Below are positions 42,851 to 54,641 of a stretch of DNA of 64,000 nucleotides, one piece after another. A program made the translations under genes and the position numbers. The stretch spans positions 11,810,501 to 11,874,500 of the forward strand of contig CM042039.1 in the NCBI GenBank assembly GCA_023525975.1. The letters run 5' to 3'. Source of the stretch: Smallanthus sonchifolius (lineage: Eukaryota > Streptophyta > Magnoliopsida > Asterales > Asteraceae). Position 1 is the stretch's first letter. Each line of letters begins with the position of its first letter. The notes beneath the pieces are model-generated. The model did not search any database and was not told the origin of the DNA. It saw only the letters and a program-made list of their open reading frames with translations.

Positions 42851-43499
42851 GTATCTAGCATGTCAAAAAGTTTCAAGTCGCGACCCAAGAGTGAACCAGG
42901 GTCGAGAACGCGTTAGTGTCTTTTAACATCCTTAATCGATGCTAGACGAAAGAGAGGGAAATATATCGCAAAGCCTTTCGTCATCCAGCCATCGATGCTA
43001 GAAGTAGTGTTGCATTCTTAGAGAACAATGGTAGATCGTTTCTTTTTCAGGCAAGTAGTTAAATATAAACGTGCACAAGAATTATTTATTAAAATTAGTT
43101 TTAGTGAGTGTCCCCCCCCCCACACATAGGCGGACTCCCAATTTGTTTAATGTGGGAAGACTGTCAAGATTTAAGAATGTCGGCATCGAACAGCGTCACT
43201 CAAGGAAGTCGTACATCAAATGGTGGCCAAACTAGCCCAAACCCGAGCACATAAACGACCCAAAGGCCGTCATCGCATGAGACTCGTCTTGATTCTCATG
43301 TATAGCTAGTTTAAGTATTTTATATTTGTAAAAAAAACAAGTATTTTATTTAATTTTATAATAATTTTTTTTTATTTACAGTGTATTTGTTTATTTATTT
43401 TGAATTTCAGAATTTACAGTTTATTTTAATTTAAAAACTCAATTTGTATTTATATTTCATAAATAATGATATCTGTTTGGGGAAAATAAAATAATTTAA
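42851..43499. other. No recognisable feature
   Basis: Includes a C-rich run at about 43112; AT-rich after 43320. Confidence 0.4.
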
Positions 43500-43734
43500 A
43501 TTTAAGTTTTTATCAAAAAGATAATTACCGACGGCTAACACATCGGTAACATTTCAAAGTTCAATCAGTATTCCGTCTGTAACGAGTAAAACTCCATCGA
43601 GAAAAATGGTGTCGGTAATCCATCGGAACGGAGTTCCATTGAAAAGCGTATTACCCATGACTATTTAGTCGACGAAACATCGACAGTTTTTCAACGGAAC
43701 TGTTTGTCGGTAAAACCTTTCTTTTCCGGTAGTG
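43500..43734 (-). mobile_element. One end of a CACTA (En/Spm) transposon
   Basis: On the minus strand the terminus reads CACTACCGGAAAAG, the classic CACTA start. Subterminal GTCGGTAA/TTACCGAC-type repeats occur on both orientations over about 200 bp. No second CACTA terminus or transposase is present, so this is an orphan end. Confidence 0.75.
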
Positions 43735-43884
43735 CTAGTACATTTAAAAGAATTTTTTTTTTTTGAAAAGCAAAGCAAATTTATTAAACGGGGCTAGCAA
43801 AATACTAAAACCCCGACAACGCTTACAATCCGGAAAGATAAAACATAAAAGATTTTACAACCAAGAACTCCTCAATGATTACGC

Positions 43885-44678
43885 TTAACCCGAATCCAAG
43901 GGACACCATAAGAACCAATCTCGATCCCTCCGCTTCATTCTATTCTTTATCCAAAGAGAGCAAAGAACCTTGATATCCATGATCACTTTATGAGGAGAAA
44001 TCAAATTTTCATTAAACAAAAGATCATTCCTATGCTTCCAAATACACCAACATGAAACAAGTATGATAGCGTGAATCGTCTTTCTTTTATAAGAATCAAC
44101 ACAAATTGTTTTATGCAACTCCATTAAGTCCTTAAAAGAGAGAGCATAGATTGAAGGAATTTTACACCACATAAACTTGAGACCAAATAACATCTACGAG
44201 ATGAAAAGATGATCCGTACTTTCTCCTGCTCCACTGCATAAGCAACAAGATATCGATGGAATAGGAACATTTCTTACCGAAAGCGCCTCAAGGGAAGGGA
44301 TACGATCCATTTCAACACGCCAATTGAAGATATTCACCTTTTAGGCACCCAGTTATTCCAAGGAAACTTATTCACCTCTTGGTTAGATAAGACCGGCGAG
44401 CATAGATCCTTCAAATATCTTACCGAGAACCGATCCATACCATGATAACCCACATACCATTTGTCAGGAGAGGACGAAAAGACGACCGAACCCAACAAAC
44501 CTGATAAAGTATTGAATTGCAAACTTTCTTCTGTGTAGAAAAAGTCCCGCTTCCACCGCCAAGACCACGTTACTTCCGACCCAATAAAGCCTATGCGTTG
44601 ATTAACCAAGACCATGTCTTCTGTACAAGAGCAAACAACGCAGGAAACCGAAGGTAAAAAGGTGAATCCACGACCCAC
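43885..44678 (-). pseudogene. L1 ORF2 C-terminus, frameshifted
   Basis: Two pieces. 44334-44678 has WSWRWKRDFFY, DKWYVGYHGMDRFSVRYLKDL and NKFPWNNWVPKR, the stretch after plant LINE reverse transcriptase. 43885-44193 has CWCIWKHRNDLLFNE, a common C-terminal motif. The zinc-binding part between them is interrupted by a stop and frame change. Confidence 0.7.
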
Positions 44679-45215
44679 CTATCTACCCAAAAATGGATAC
44701 TGTTTCCACAACCCACGACCCCAATAAACTGATTGCCCAACTCCACATTAAACTACAACAGATGTGACTGGATTTTATAGATGCTCTTCCAAGTTTCGGG
44801 ATTTGAAAGTTTTACCGGTAATGGACTCCATGCTCTCGACGAATGATGTAGTGACCAAATTACATTCCACCATAGATGCTGTTTTTCGGTTTTGAATCTC
44901 CACCACCAACGGGCCAATAATGATAAATTAGTTATTATTAATGAAGCAATGGAGATGTAGCTCTACTCCAAGAAACCCAGTTGATTCTATGATTATCTTC
45001 GCCACCACCCCCCACCCCACAGAAAAGTCGGCCGAATCTTATCAAACTAATGAAGAACCTTCATGGGAGCTCTATATAAAGAAAAGTAGTAAATTGATAA
45101 CGAGTCTAGAACCGATCTGATCGAAGTGACCCCCCTGGAAACCACTCTTGAGCAGTTGAGCTTTAGAGTGGCGTAATGCTTATAGCTTCTCTAATAACCG
45201 AAGAGTGCTTACAAT

Positions 45216-45779
45216 TCACAACGTAAAGAGGAGAGGTTTCGATAGTGATTGATATTTTTTAGGAGCACGTTGGCCATCAGTGTTGATGAGGGCATCTCTA
45301 AAACTTCTATTTTGATTCACTTTTTTCCAAGGCTGTTGATTATGACAAGAAGGAATAGATTCTCTTTGCTTCTTAACCTCATGCACACCTTCCTGGAATT
45401 TATTATTTCTTTTGTCATATCTAGCAACATATGACCTTGGTAGGGCTCCAAGAATCTTAATGGAGTTCATCCGTGCTAGGAGGGATTTCATATCAACGGC
45501 AATGTCAACGTACCTTACGACGTCCATTCTTCCCCATTTTGTAAGCAACATATGCATCCCGGATAGTGCCAACATCTTTTTGAGATTGAAACGCTTCCAC
45601 AATAGAGCATGTGAACACCTATTCGGAAGATCTGTGATAAAGAAAGTGATGGCTTTTTGGTTTGGGGCCTTGACATCTTCCCTCCTCCTTCTACTACGTA
45701 TTTCCTCCCAAGGTTGTTCTTCAGCGGGCTGCGACGCCGAATGTTCTCCATTTTCCGGTGGCTTTTCGGTTTCTCTCAC
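45216..45779 (-). pseudogene. L1 ORF1-like RNA-binding protein fragment
   Basis: 187 residues. ITFFITDLPNRCSHALLWKRF matches the start of the RRM-like domain of plant LINE ORF1; RMDVVRYVDI sits in the place of its second RNA-binding motif. It ends early at 45216, about where the deletion begins. Confidence 0.6.
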
Positions 45780-46007
45780 CTTGTTTCTCTACATTAAACA
45801 AATAAATTGGATAGAATTTAGATGCTTTTTCATATTTAAAAGAATTAGTATTAAGGTTTCCTTTGAAGTGGATAGAAACACCCTTCATACCCCCAACGAG
45901 GGTAGAGTTGGTGACATGAACCTTGAAGGCCAATAACTTCCAAACCCTTTGGTGATGTGATATCGCTTGAAATCGTATGAAGGCCAATAACTTCCTAACC
46001 ATGGTGA

Positions 46008-48815
46008 TGTGACCCGAACCGGTTTGGTCAACGTTTGGTCAAAACGGGTTTAACCATAAACCGGTTCGGGTTAACCCGGTTTACAAGCATGGAAATCTCT
46101 AACCTATTAAACCGGTTAGGGTCGGTTGGAAACCGGTTTGCCCATTAAACTGGTTTAAACCGGTTTTTTATTAAAAAAAATCTAATAAATTCAATAAAAT
46201 TCAATATTTTTAATAAAAAATAAAAAAATATATATATAACAAATATAAAACATAAAGTTCAACGTTTATTACTATTTGAAAAGTTCGAAAATTAAAAAAC
46301 ATTACAAGATAAAATTATAAAATTGGAAAACATTACAAATGACAATATATATTTTTATTTTTTGAAATATTGATTGATTATTCTTGTACGTCATCTTCGG
46401 AACCGGAGTTTCGTAGCCTTACATCTTCGCCTAGTTATTCATCGGTGACTGGTTCGGATATTCCAAGATCAACCTCGTTGTCGTGTATGGTTTCTTCGGC
46501 TTGAATTTCGTCTTCGAGAGAAGTTTGGTCTTGTATCCTATCCATCGCATCCGAATGGTCCTTCAAGCAAATGCACATTTCCATCGCCACGGGGGTGAGT
46601 ATAGTCCTTCGTATCGATAAGACCCTGCCACTAAAAGAAAACGCCGATTCCGAAGCTACCATGGAAGCTTGGACGGTTAGTAGATCACGGGCCATGGCGG
46701 AAAGAATCGGAAAAGAAGCTTCGTTTTTTTTCCACCAAGCCAAAATCCTCAAAAATGGAAGGAGGCATAAACGATAAAAAGTTTGTGACAATATACCTTC
46801 CGAGTTTGCTACTCGGGGTGCTACCTCGAGCCCGTTTACTAAATCCATTTAACATTTTGTTATATAAATTTAAGTTAACATCCCTCGAGCTACCACTTGA
46901 TAATGTACTCATTGTATCATGTGGAGTCGGAGTTGTACCATATTTGTGTAAATAAACATCAAATAAATCTTGTATACATTTGTTAAAATATGTTTTTGTG
47001 TTTTGTGCAAAATGGATGTCTACGCAATCCAAATCCTAAGCGTAAATAATTTTATCAATCAACGTTTCAACTCCGAAAACATTTATGGTAGGGTTTAACG
47101 CAGCGGCACAATTTATAACGGGAGGCATTTCTTTAAAATATTTTTCTAATTTTTCTTTCATCGGTTTTATCATATTTGTAAAAATAGCGCTTTTATTTTC
47201 AAGATCCGACAACTTGTTAGCCATTAAAAATATTTGTTTAAGAGTTAATGGACTTATGGAATAATAAACACCGGATAAAAAAGTGGTGGCGGATTTGAAA
47301 ACTTCAAGCAATTCGGTTACGTCTTTTAAAATGTCCCAACTCGTAGATGAAAACTTTATAATTCTACGACGAGTTTTTGAGGAAAGCATTTCATGAAACA
47401 TTTCTAAAGTTTCTATTTGTCGTAAAGTGCTTTGAAACATATTATGAGTCGAGTTCCATCTTGTCTCGACGTCCCAATTCGGACCTAAGTAAAGATTATT
47501 CGTTTCACGACAAAATCTAATATAATCATGGTATCTTTTTTTGCTATTAAAAATATCTTTAAACATTACTGTAAAAGCATTTTTTAAGTCTGAAACGTCT
47601 TCAATTGCAAGCCTGGCTTGCACCGCCAAGTTAATGATGTGTGCAACACATCGACTATGCAAAAAAAGGTCGTTGCAAATCGTTTTATATTTCATTTTTA
47701 GTTTTTGAACTGCATTTGTATTATTAGATGCATTATCAAAAGACATTGAAAAAAGTTTATTTTGTAATTTAAATTCGGTTATAACACCATCTAATATATA
47801 AAATAAATTTTCGCCGGTGTGTGGATATTCAAACAAGTCAAACGTGATTGTACGCTCAACATTTGCCACGTTTTGGGATCAACCCAATGAGCGGTAACGC
47901 AAAGGTACGAATCGGGTATACCATGTGGAGCCGACCAAACATCGGTGGTTAAGTTTACACCGGTTTCCAAATTTTCAAATCCCAAAATTAATTCTTTTTT
48001 TGCTTTTTTCCACATTTTTATACAATCTCATCTAGGGGTGGTGCGATTTACTTGATAATAACGTGGTTGGAGTGTGTCTTGAATCATCCTTGTCAAGCGC
48101 AGATTGTCAAAGTGGTTGAACGACAATCCTTCTTGGATCACTAACTTCGCCATTCGATCTCGAACAACATTTGGATCAAAGTTCCAAATTTCTCCTTCGT
48201 TTGTCATCGAGGCTTGACCTTTACTTGGATTTTTCTTCAAGCAACGGGCAAGATTTTTCCATATGAATTCTCAAACTAGTGTTTGAATCTTTCCCCAAAA
48301 AACGCACCACACATCTTGCACCGAGCACGTTCCTTCCCGTTTGATAACAAACATAGATCGTAATTGCACCACATTGCCGGATTTCTCGTTGTTGTTCGAA
48401 TTTCGGCAACGGTAAATTCGTTTGAGGAAGCACCAACACTACTTGCTATGGTTTTTTTTTTAGAGTTTAGAGCAAGTTTAGAGAGCATTTAAAGAGTGGT
48501 TTTAGAGATTAGATAGTGTAGAGAGAGGTGTGATCAACCATAAACATCCCCCACCTATTTATATTGATTTATGGGTGCAAATGGGGTCAAATAGCCTCCC
48601 AACGGCTATATTACCATTGTATAACGGCTCTTTTTCATTCAGCATCCAAACCGGTTTCCCGAACCGGTCCTCAACCCGATGCGCATCTGATTTCCTTAAA
48701 CCGGTTACAAACCGGCGGTTTATGCGTAACCCGATCCGATTAGGCTATACCCGGTTTTCCTCAAACCGGTTTGCCGGCTTGGACCGGGTAGAAAATCCAA
48801 ACCGGTTGCAACTCT
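46008..48815 (-). mobile_element. hAT (Ac-like) transposon, decayed, AACCGGTT type
   Basis: It contains a recognisable hAT transposase on the minus strand. Both sides of the coding part carry dense AACCGGTT/CCGGTT arrays (46008-46170 and 48640-48815), with AACCGGTTTGG facing outward at both ends. Exact termini and TSD could not be fixed. A TATATATA tract and poly-A-rich sequence lie between array and coding part. Confidence 0.7.
46435..48488 (-). pseudogene. hAT transposase pseudogene
   Basis: In order on the minus strand: BED zinc finger (CKMCGAFFG and a HMEKSC histidine-cysteine pair, 48221-48488); FDPNVVRDRMAKLVIQEGLSF (48028-48240); catalytic-region pieces with TTDVWSAP and MSFDNASNN, carrying the first two expected acidic residues (47036-48015); and the C-terminal dimerisation region with PILSAMARDLLTVQASMVAS and the ESAFS glutamate (46435-46848). 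At least two in-frame stops (after TTPR and after DKIIYA) and three frame changes disable it. Confidence 0.88.
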
Positions 48816-48989
48816 AGTTCCACATCTACACACGCCACGTCATTTTCTTTTTCTAATTTAATTAATTTTATATAACAATTAAATAAAAATAAAAAATAAC
48901 ATAAAAACTAATAAATATTACATTTAAAAAACTAAAAAAACTAAAAAACATTACATTTAAAAAACTAACATAACACTAATAAATTATTG

Positions 48990-49375
48990 CCTCCTAAGTC
49001 GTGCATGGATATTTGCTTGTAAAGCTAGGACGTCTTCCTCGTCGTGTGTTCACTTTTGAGGTCCGGTAGATCCAACTATTTTTTTTCTTTTTGGGAGATG
49101 ATTCGGTTTGGGTTTCGGAAACGACCTCGGGTTCAATTTGGGTTTCGGGAACGACTTTGGTTTCGTTCTCGAATAGAGAGGAGCATTCTTGTTGTGGATT
49201 GGGTGATAGTGGAGGTTGTTGTGGGGAAAAAGGAGAGAATGGTTGTTGTAGTTGGTAGTTCCAAAAACCGAATTGTGCCTTGAAAGTATTGACTGGGAGG
49301 CGGCGGAGACATCCACAACGGATTGGTGTTCGGTTGGTTGAGATTGTTCGGTTGATTGGTATGATTCGGGTCCAT
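48990..49375 (-). pseudogene. Proline/asparagine-rich ORF, possibly PIF/Harbinger ORF1-like
   Basis: From ATG 49375 (MDPNHTNQPNNLNQPN) a low-complexity N-terminus runs in one frame and continues (HLPKRKKIVGST) in another, ending LALQANIHARLRRQ in the same frame after a stop. It resembles N-termini of plant PIF-associated ORF1 proteins, but no Myb/trihelix domain is present. The identity is tentative. Confidence 0.3.
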
Positions 49376-50139
49376 ATCTTTGCTAAAAAAATGATGGTTT
49401 GGATGATAAGAAGAGAGAATTGTAGTTTGATTTTTTTATAAAATTATTGGTTTGTAGAATGGTTATATATATAGGTGGTTAAATTTATAAAAAAAAACCC
49501 AGTTTATCCGTTGGGTAACGGCTACAAAGACCACAACGGTCACATTTGGCTTCACGTTGTGGAGATTTGCACGGAGAGCTCCACGCTCGTGGACCACGCC
49601 AAGGGGGCATGGAGTTCCACGCCTGCCAGGTCATTCCCACGCTGGTTTCACGGGGTAGTCACATATCACATCAACAATTCATCCAATTTTCATAAACATT
49701 ATTTTTCCCAACTAGTCAATCATCATTCACAAATATTCTTTTATTTTCCAGCAATCACCACTTTTTACATTTATTTTTCATCATTAAATTATTTATAATA
49801 ATAAACTATTGTAATTTAATAAGTTGTTTGATTAAATATTTATTATTTATAATTACTTAAACTAAAAAAATAAAGAAAATTTTCTATTAGTTCCTGCCAC
49901 CACAATTGTAGCATCAAGAAATTTGAATCGTATCAGGGTTTCAATTTATCGCCAACAACATTGTAGCACCATTCCATCTAATCACTTTCATTACCAATTT
50001 GGGTTTCGAGTTTTTTATACAAATTTACTGGCTTTAAATATATGGTGATGAGGTTTGATTTTGATGACGAATTTTGTACACTTGTAAGATTGTTTTGCGT
50101 TTTGGTTGTGTTAAGGGTTTAAACCTTTAATTTCACTTA
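49376..50139. other. Non-coding; MITE-like debris
   Basis: No gene. The GC-rich stretch 49500-49660 with ACGGCTACAAAG may be the terminal part of the element that carries the ORF above. Confidence 0.35.
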
Positions 50140-50336
50140 CTTGTGTTTGTATGTATTTGTGTGTCTATCGTACGCAGATGAGGAGAGAGGGGATGACAGA
50201 GTGGTAAATCTCTATTCTCTACTGACCACCAATGACGATACCTTAATCACCAATCACAACCACTCTCCTTGATCTCTCATCCCCCTCTCCTCTCATCCAC
50301 GAATGACAGACACACCAATACATACAAACACAGGTG
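50140..50336. repeat. Imperfect inverted repeat (foldback)
   Basis: TGTGTTTGTATGTATTTGTG ... GATGAGGAGAGAGGGGATGA on the left returns inverted on the right, with arms of about 65-70 bp and a loop of about 65 bp. Confidence 0.75.
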
Positions 50337-50678
50337 TGAACAATCAGATAAAATCAAATAAAAATTGACTACGTAGGTAATTTTAAAATGAAATTTTCGA
50401 CATGTTGCAGTACAAGTGAGCATATAATTCGACCATCAATTAATAAAATCAAATCGGCGTACACTTCCCTTGAACTGTCATCATTTTGCTTAAACAACGA
50501 ACAACTCCAGAGATAAATAAAAATAACAAAGAAAGACAGTTTTTGTTCCTTTACAACTAACTTTCTTGGTTGTTTCTTTTTCTTCATTCAACCGCTTTTT
50601 ATCTCGAAACCTGAAAAAGAAAATTTGTCATGTTAATGTGGGTCCAGGTTGAACAATCTTTAAAATTGTCTACAGGTA

Positions 50679-51060
50679 ATGGGTGGGTCAACCGGGTCGA
50701 GTGACGGGTAAAAATGGTTCATGCTAAAAATGGGTAATTTGTATGAAAAAAATTTAGGTCTACCAGCAAAACTTATTGTCCGTTTTATAAAAATATTATT
50801 AATAATTAAGACATTAAATATGTTTACAAAAGATCAAATGTGATTAACTAGTAATCAGTTTCACCATGTTCCATCTAGGTAACTCAAACTTCAAAGATGC
50901 CTGCAGGTAATGGGGTGGGTTGACCCGGTTGAGTCACCGGTCAAAATAGGATAGGGCCGAAATGGGTAATTTGTACAAACAGGTTTTATGAAAAAGATTT
51001 AGGTCTGCCGCAAACACTTTTTGTCCATTTTATAAAAATATTATAGTAAAATAATAACTC
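50679..51060. repeat. Tandem duplication, unit about 231 bp
   Basis: The units begin CAGGTAATGGG (about 50684 and 50914) and share GGGTAATTTGTA and AAAAATTTAGGTCT-like stretches, about 80% alike. A third partial copy (TATTAAATATGATTACAAAA) lies at about 51233-51271, just before the copia insertion. Confidence 0.75.
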
Positions 51061-51271
51061 GTAACTAAATGTTGTAATTAGAATGGAAAGGAGCATCAAT
51101 ATATATACAAGTGATAAACCCTACTCAAACCTAGAAACACTAGAGAAACCTATCTTGGCCCATGGGCTAAACACAAATAAACCCTAAAAACATACTAATA
51201 ACTATATTTAACATAAATAATTAAGGTATTAAATATGATTACAAAAAAGCTAAATGCAGTTAAATAGTAAT

Positions 51272-51420
51272 TAAAAGGTATTGCCTTGAATGAGTCGATC
51301 TTTATTATTTACCCTCAATATATAATACAAACTTGTGCCAGAATTTTAGGCAACAGAATCAGCAATATAAGGAAATAAATGACAGCTAATTATCCCACTA
51401 TTATTATACGATATCTATTA
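51272..51420 (-). repeat. 3' LTR of Ale-like copia
   Basis: 149 bp. The polypurine tract GCGGGGGTG (minus strand) abuts it. Confidence 0.85.
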
Positions 51421-52400
51421 CACCCCCGCAGTCGAAACCGGAGGTAACCGGAGGTTGAGGCTGGATCAAAAATCTTCAAATAATATACGTGGTAGGCTTT
51501 GGTGAATATGTCGGCGATCTGATATCTGGAGGAGACGTGTAAAACACGAATCTGACCCCTTTGGACCTTTTCACGAACGAAGTGAATGTCTAGTTCGACG
51601 TGCTTTGTACGTTGATGTTGTACGGGATTGCCGGTGAGGTAGATTGCGCTAACATTGTTGCAATATACAATAGATGCTCGAGAGGGAGAAAGATGGAGTT
51701 CGAGTAGTAAGTTCCGTATCCAACATAGTTCGGCTACAACGTTGGCGACCCCCCGATACTCGGCCTCGGCACTGGAACAGGAGATGGTAGACTGTCGCTT
51801 TGCAGACCAAGATATGAGATTCTCCCCATAATAGACACAATAACCCGATGTTGAGCGGCGGGTATTTGGGCAACCTACCCAATCAGCGTTTGTATAGGCT
51901 ATAAGAGCTAGTGTCGAGGATCGAGTCATGTGTAACCCGTGAGAGGCAGTCCCTTGTATATATCTAAGAATTCTTTTTACGGCATGTAAGTGAGAGGTGC
52001 ACGGTGCGTGCATATACATGCAAATCAGCTGGACTGCATAGGTGATGTCGGGTCTGGTGAAGGTGAGGTACTGTAGTGCCCCAGCGAGACTGTGGTAAGA
52101 GGTGGGGTCCTCGATCAGGTCACCATCAGAAGCGCTGAGTTTACCATTCGTGTCGACTGGTGTGGCAACCGGGTTGCATGTAGACATGCCGGCTCGTTCT
52201 AAAATGCCGGTGGCATACTTTTGTTGAGATAAGAACAAACCCTGAGCCGTGTGAGTAACAGAAATTCCCAAGAAATAGCTTAAGCGACCAAGGTCTTTCA
52301 TTGCGAATTCCCGAGAAAGTTGAGCCATGAAGTGATTCCTTAAGGCGTCGGATGATGTAATCAGGATGATATCATCGACATATAGTAGAATAAAGGCCAC
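51390..52400 (-). pseudogene. Copia reverse transcriptase C-part and RNase H
   Basis: Starts at the catalytic YVDDI, then FAMKDLGRLSYFLGI, FTRPDITYAVQLI, YTNADWVG, SWSAKRQSTISCSSAEAEYRG and RTKHVELDIHFVRE; the frame runs on into the LTR. The RNase H motif usually reading CDN is CNN here, so an expected catalytic aspartate is lost. Confidence 0.85.
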
Positions 52401-52404
52401 ATCA

Positions 52405-53120
52405 CTACCCTTTTTGTAGATGAAGAGAGAATGGTCGCATGTGTTGTGGATGAATCCTAGAGTATAGACATAGTCTGTAAATCTTTGACACCAAGCCCGG
52501 AGGGGCCTGTTTGAGGCCGTAGAGAGACTTCTTTAAAAGACACACATAATCCGGTCTTAAAGGGTCACGGAAACCGAATGGCTTGTGCATGTAAACGGTT
52601 TCGGACAAGTGACGGTGAAGAAAAGCATTCTTAACATCCAATTGATGGATGGGCCAAGAATGAGCTAGGGCCAAGAATGAGCTAAGGCCAAGCTGAGAAC
52701 AATCCGGATGGTGGCCGGTTTGACCACCGGGCTGAATGTCTCTCCACAATCGACACCAACCTGCTGAGACCTGCCATCACAAACAAGACGGTCCTTGTAC
52801 CTCTCAAGAGTCCCGTTAGAGGTAAGTTTATGCTTAAAAATCCACATTGATCTAATAACATTCATATGATGTTGACGCGGTACTAAGTCCCACGTCTTAT
52901 TTTCCAAAAGAGCATTAAATTCGTCAAACATGGCTTGTTTCCAAAACGGGTTGGTTAAGGCTGCAGGTGGGTTTCGTGGAATGGGGGCGATAGAAACAGG
53001 AATAGTGACAGAAAAGTTGTATGTGGAAGATTTTTGGGCACCAGTCATGGACTTGTGTGTGTGGGGGGGGGGGGGGCTCGGTTGTGGACTGTTGGGCCGG
53101 AACAGCGGTTGGGCCTGCAC
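52405..53120 (-). pseudogene. Copia reverse transcriptase N-part, frameshifted
   Basis: PFWKQAMFDEFNALLENKTW, FKHKLTSNGTLERYKDRLV and FSPVVKPATIRIVLSLAL in one frame; QLDVKNAFLHRHLSETVYM and SLYGLKQAP in the next. A short AAGAATGAGCTA(G/A)GGCC repeat at the join (about 52658-52685) explains the shift. Upstream lies a G/C-rich tract with homopolymers (53070-53082, 53365-53376). Confidence 0.8.
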
Positions 53121-53354
53121 AGTTTGGGCATGAACAGGTCTGCTGGAAGAGGGGTTGGACTGTTGGGCTGAAAATTTAGTAAAGGCATCAGTGGTTGGGC
53201 CAGGTTGTTGGTGTTTGGGCAGGCGGGTGTAGGTGGACTGTTGGGCTGAAAATTTGGTAAAAGCATCAGTGACTGGCCAGGCTGTTGTTGTTTGGTCTGG
53301 CGAGTGTAGGTGTGAATTTGGGTGGGGGACGAAGTAGTGGTGAGGGGTACAGAG

Positions 53355-54079
53355 CTAGTAGAGGGGGGGGGGGGGGGCTGAGGTACTGATGGTGGGTGGG
53401 TTAGAGTGATATTCCCAAAATGAGGGGTGGATATCGGTTTGGAGGAAATCGTAGGATTTGGGGGTGGGTGTGGTTTGAGAAAAAATTATCCAAAAACAAA
53501 ATATAATATCGATGCCCCCCGAGCTAAGTACTGGGGAGGTCCATAAGTCATTGTGGACAATGTCAAAAGGCATACAAGTAACAGAAGTTGAATCACGAAA
53601 CGGTAATCTAACTTGTTTCCCCAAAACACATGATTGACATAAAGTAGTTCTATTATTTGAACAAGAAATAAATTATTTGTTTTGAGACGATTAAGTAAAT
53701 CCGTGCCTGAATGACCAAGCTTCGGCCGGGCATCATAAAATTCTGGTAATGGGTCTGATTGTTGTAACAGCATACCGACACCGTCAAAATCACGGGAGAG
53801 GCCATTGATGAGTTGAAGGACAAGGCGGTCATTGCTAACAGGTGAACCAACATTGGCCATTTGGTCGGCTAAGACTTTTAAAGCCTGACAGTAAGCAGAG
53901 ATGTCAGAGAACTGTTCAAGTCGGGTGTTGTGAAACCTGTGTTCAAGACAGACTGCCCGTGTGTGTTTGTTGTCTTGAAACAGGCCTGCTAGAGCCAACC
54001 ATGCCTTGGCTGTTGTGGTATCAGGGGTGAGGATTGTATGGAGCAAGTCATTAGAAATGGTTCCGTAGATCCATTGCAA
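53355..54079 (-). pseudogene. Copia gag fused to pre-integrase and integrase traces
   Basis: The gag core (GTISNDLLHTILTPDTTTAKAW, LEHRFHNTRLEQFSDISAYC, QLINGLSRDF) runs without a zinc knuckle or protease straight into KLGHSGTDLLNRLKTNN, the pre-integrase region. After a frame change, LPFRDSTSVTCMPFDIVHNDLW begins the integrase, which ends within about 60 residues. The lost pieces point to at least two internal deletions. Confidence 0.75.
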
Positions 54080-54132
54080 AACAATTGCATCGATCGATTA
54101 GGGTTATCAGAGAAGAAAGGGCTCTAATACCA

Positions 54133-54636
54133 TAAAAGGTATTGCCTTGAATGAGTCGATCTTTATTATTTACCCTCAATATATAATACAAACTTGTGCC
54201 AGAATTTTAGGCAACAGAATCAGCAATATAAAGAAATAAATGACAGCTAATTTACAGCCATAGTTGTCAATAGCGATAAATAGCGACAAAGGGACCTATA
54301 TGCTATGTAGCGAATAGCGATAAATAGCGACCGCTATTTCATTTTGTAGCGATAAAGTAACATAGCTAAAATACTTAGCACAAATCATCTAAATCTTCAT
54401 ATTCCGGCTCATCATCATCATCATAGCGTTCTTTTTTCAATCGGGATACAAAAAAAACCCTAATGGGCTCCCTTTTATATTTATCGAGATAAATTTTTAA
54501 AAAAATGCCGCTATTTATCGCTACACCCCTTGTAGCGACACTACATCGCCTCGCTACGCTATTCGCTATTGACAACAGTGTTTACAGCAGCTAATTTACA
54601 GCTAATTATCCCACTATTATTATACGATATCTATTA
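54133..54636 (-). repeat. 5' LTR of Ale-like copia, split by MITE
   Basis: The LTR sequence up to about 54250 and from about 54605 matches 51272-51420. The insert is the MITE 54259-54580 with its TSD plus a small extra TTTACAGC-AGCTAA repeat. Confidence 0.8.
54259..54580. mobile_element. hAT MITE, TAGCGATA type, 8-bp TSD
   Basis: 322 bp. The ends CATAGTTGTCAATAGCGA and (inverted) CACTGTTGTCAATAGCGA are flanked by a perfect TTTACAGC duplication (54251-54258, 54581-54588). AATAGCGATAAATAGCG motifs crowd both ends. No useful coding capacity. Confidence 0.88.
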
Positions 54637-54641
54637 GTAAT

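Larger units (their letters stand above)
43753..45990 (-). mobile_element. L1-type LINE with large internal deletion
   Basis: T12 at 43753-43764 is the poly(A) tail. On the minus strand come an ORF1 (45216-45779), a non-coding decayed part, and the C-terminal end of ORF2 (43885-44678). Endonuclease and most of the reverse transcriptase are missing. The 5' end lies next to the hAT element, at a place where about 45 bp (AAGGCCAATAACTTCC ... GGTGATGTGA) are repeated in tandem. Confidence 0.75.
51272..54636 (-). mobile_element. Ty1/copia element, Ale/Retrofit-like, gutted
   Basis: Short LTRs at 51272-51420 (149 bp) and 54133-54636 (enlarged by a MITE), TSD GTAAT (51267-51271, 54637-54641). The ends are TAAAAGG/CTATTA rather than TG/CA. 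The primer site TGGTATTAGAGC is at 54121-54132. On the minus strand: a gag fragment fused to pre-integrase, traces of integrase, then reverse transcriptase and RNase H. The protease and the integrase core are lost. Confidence 0.88.

Noticed and set aside
49475..49798. 107-codon ORF upstream of the PIF-like ORF
   Set aside because: No homology recognised; it coincides with the probable MITE-like terminal region.
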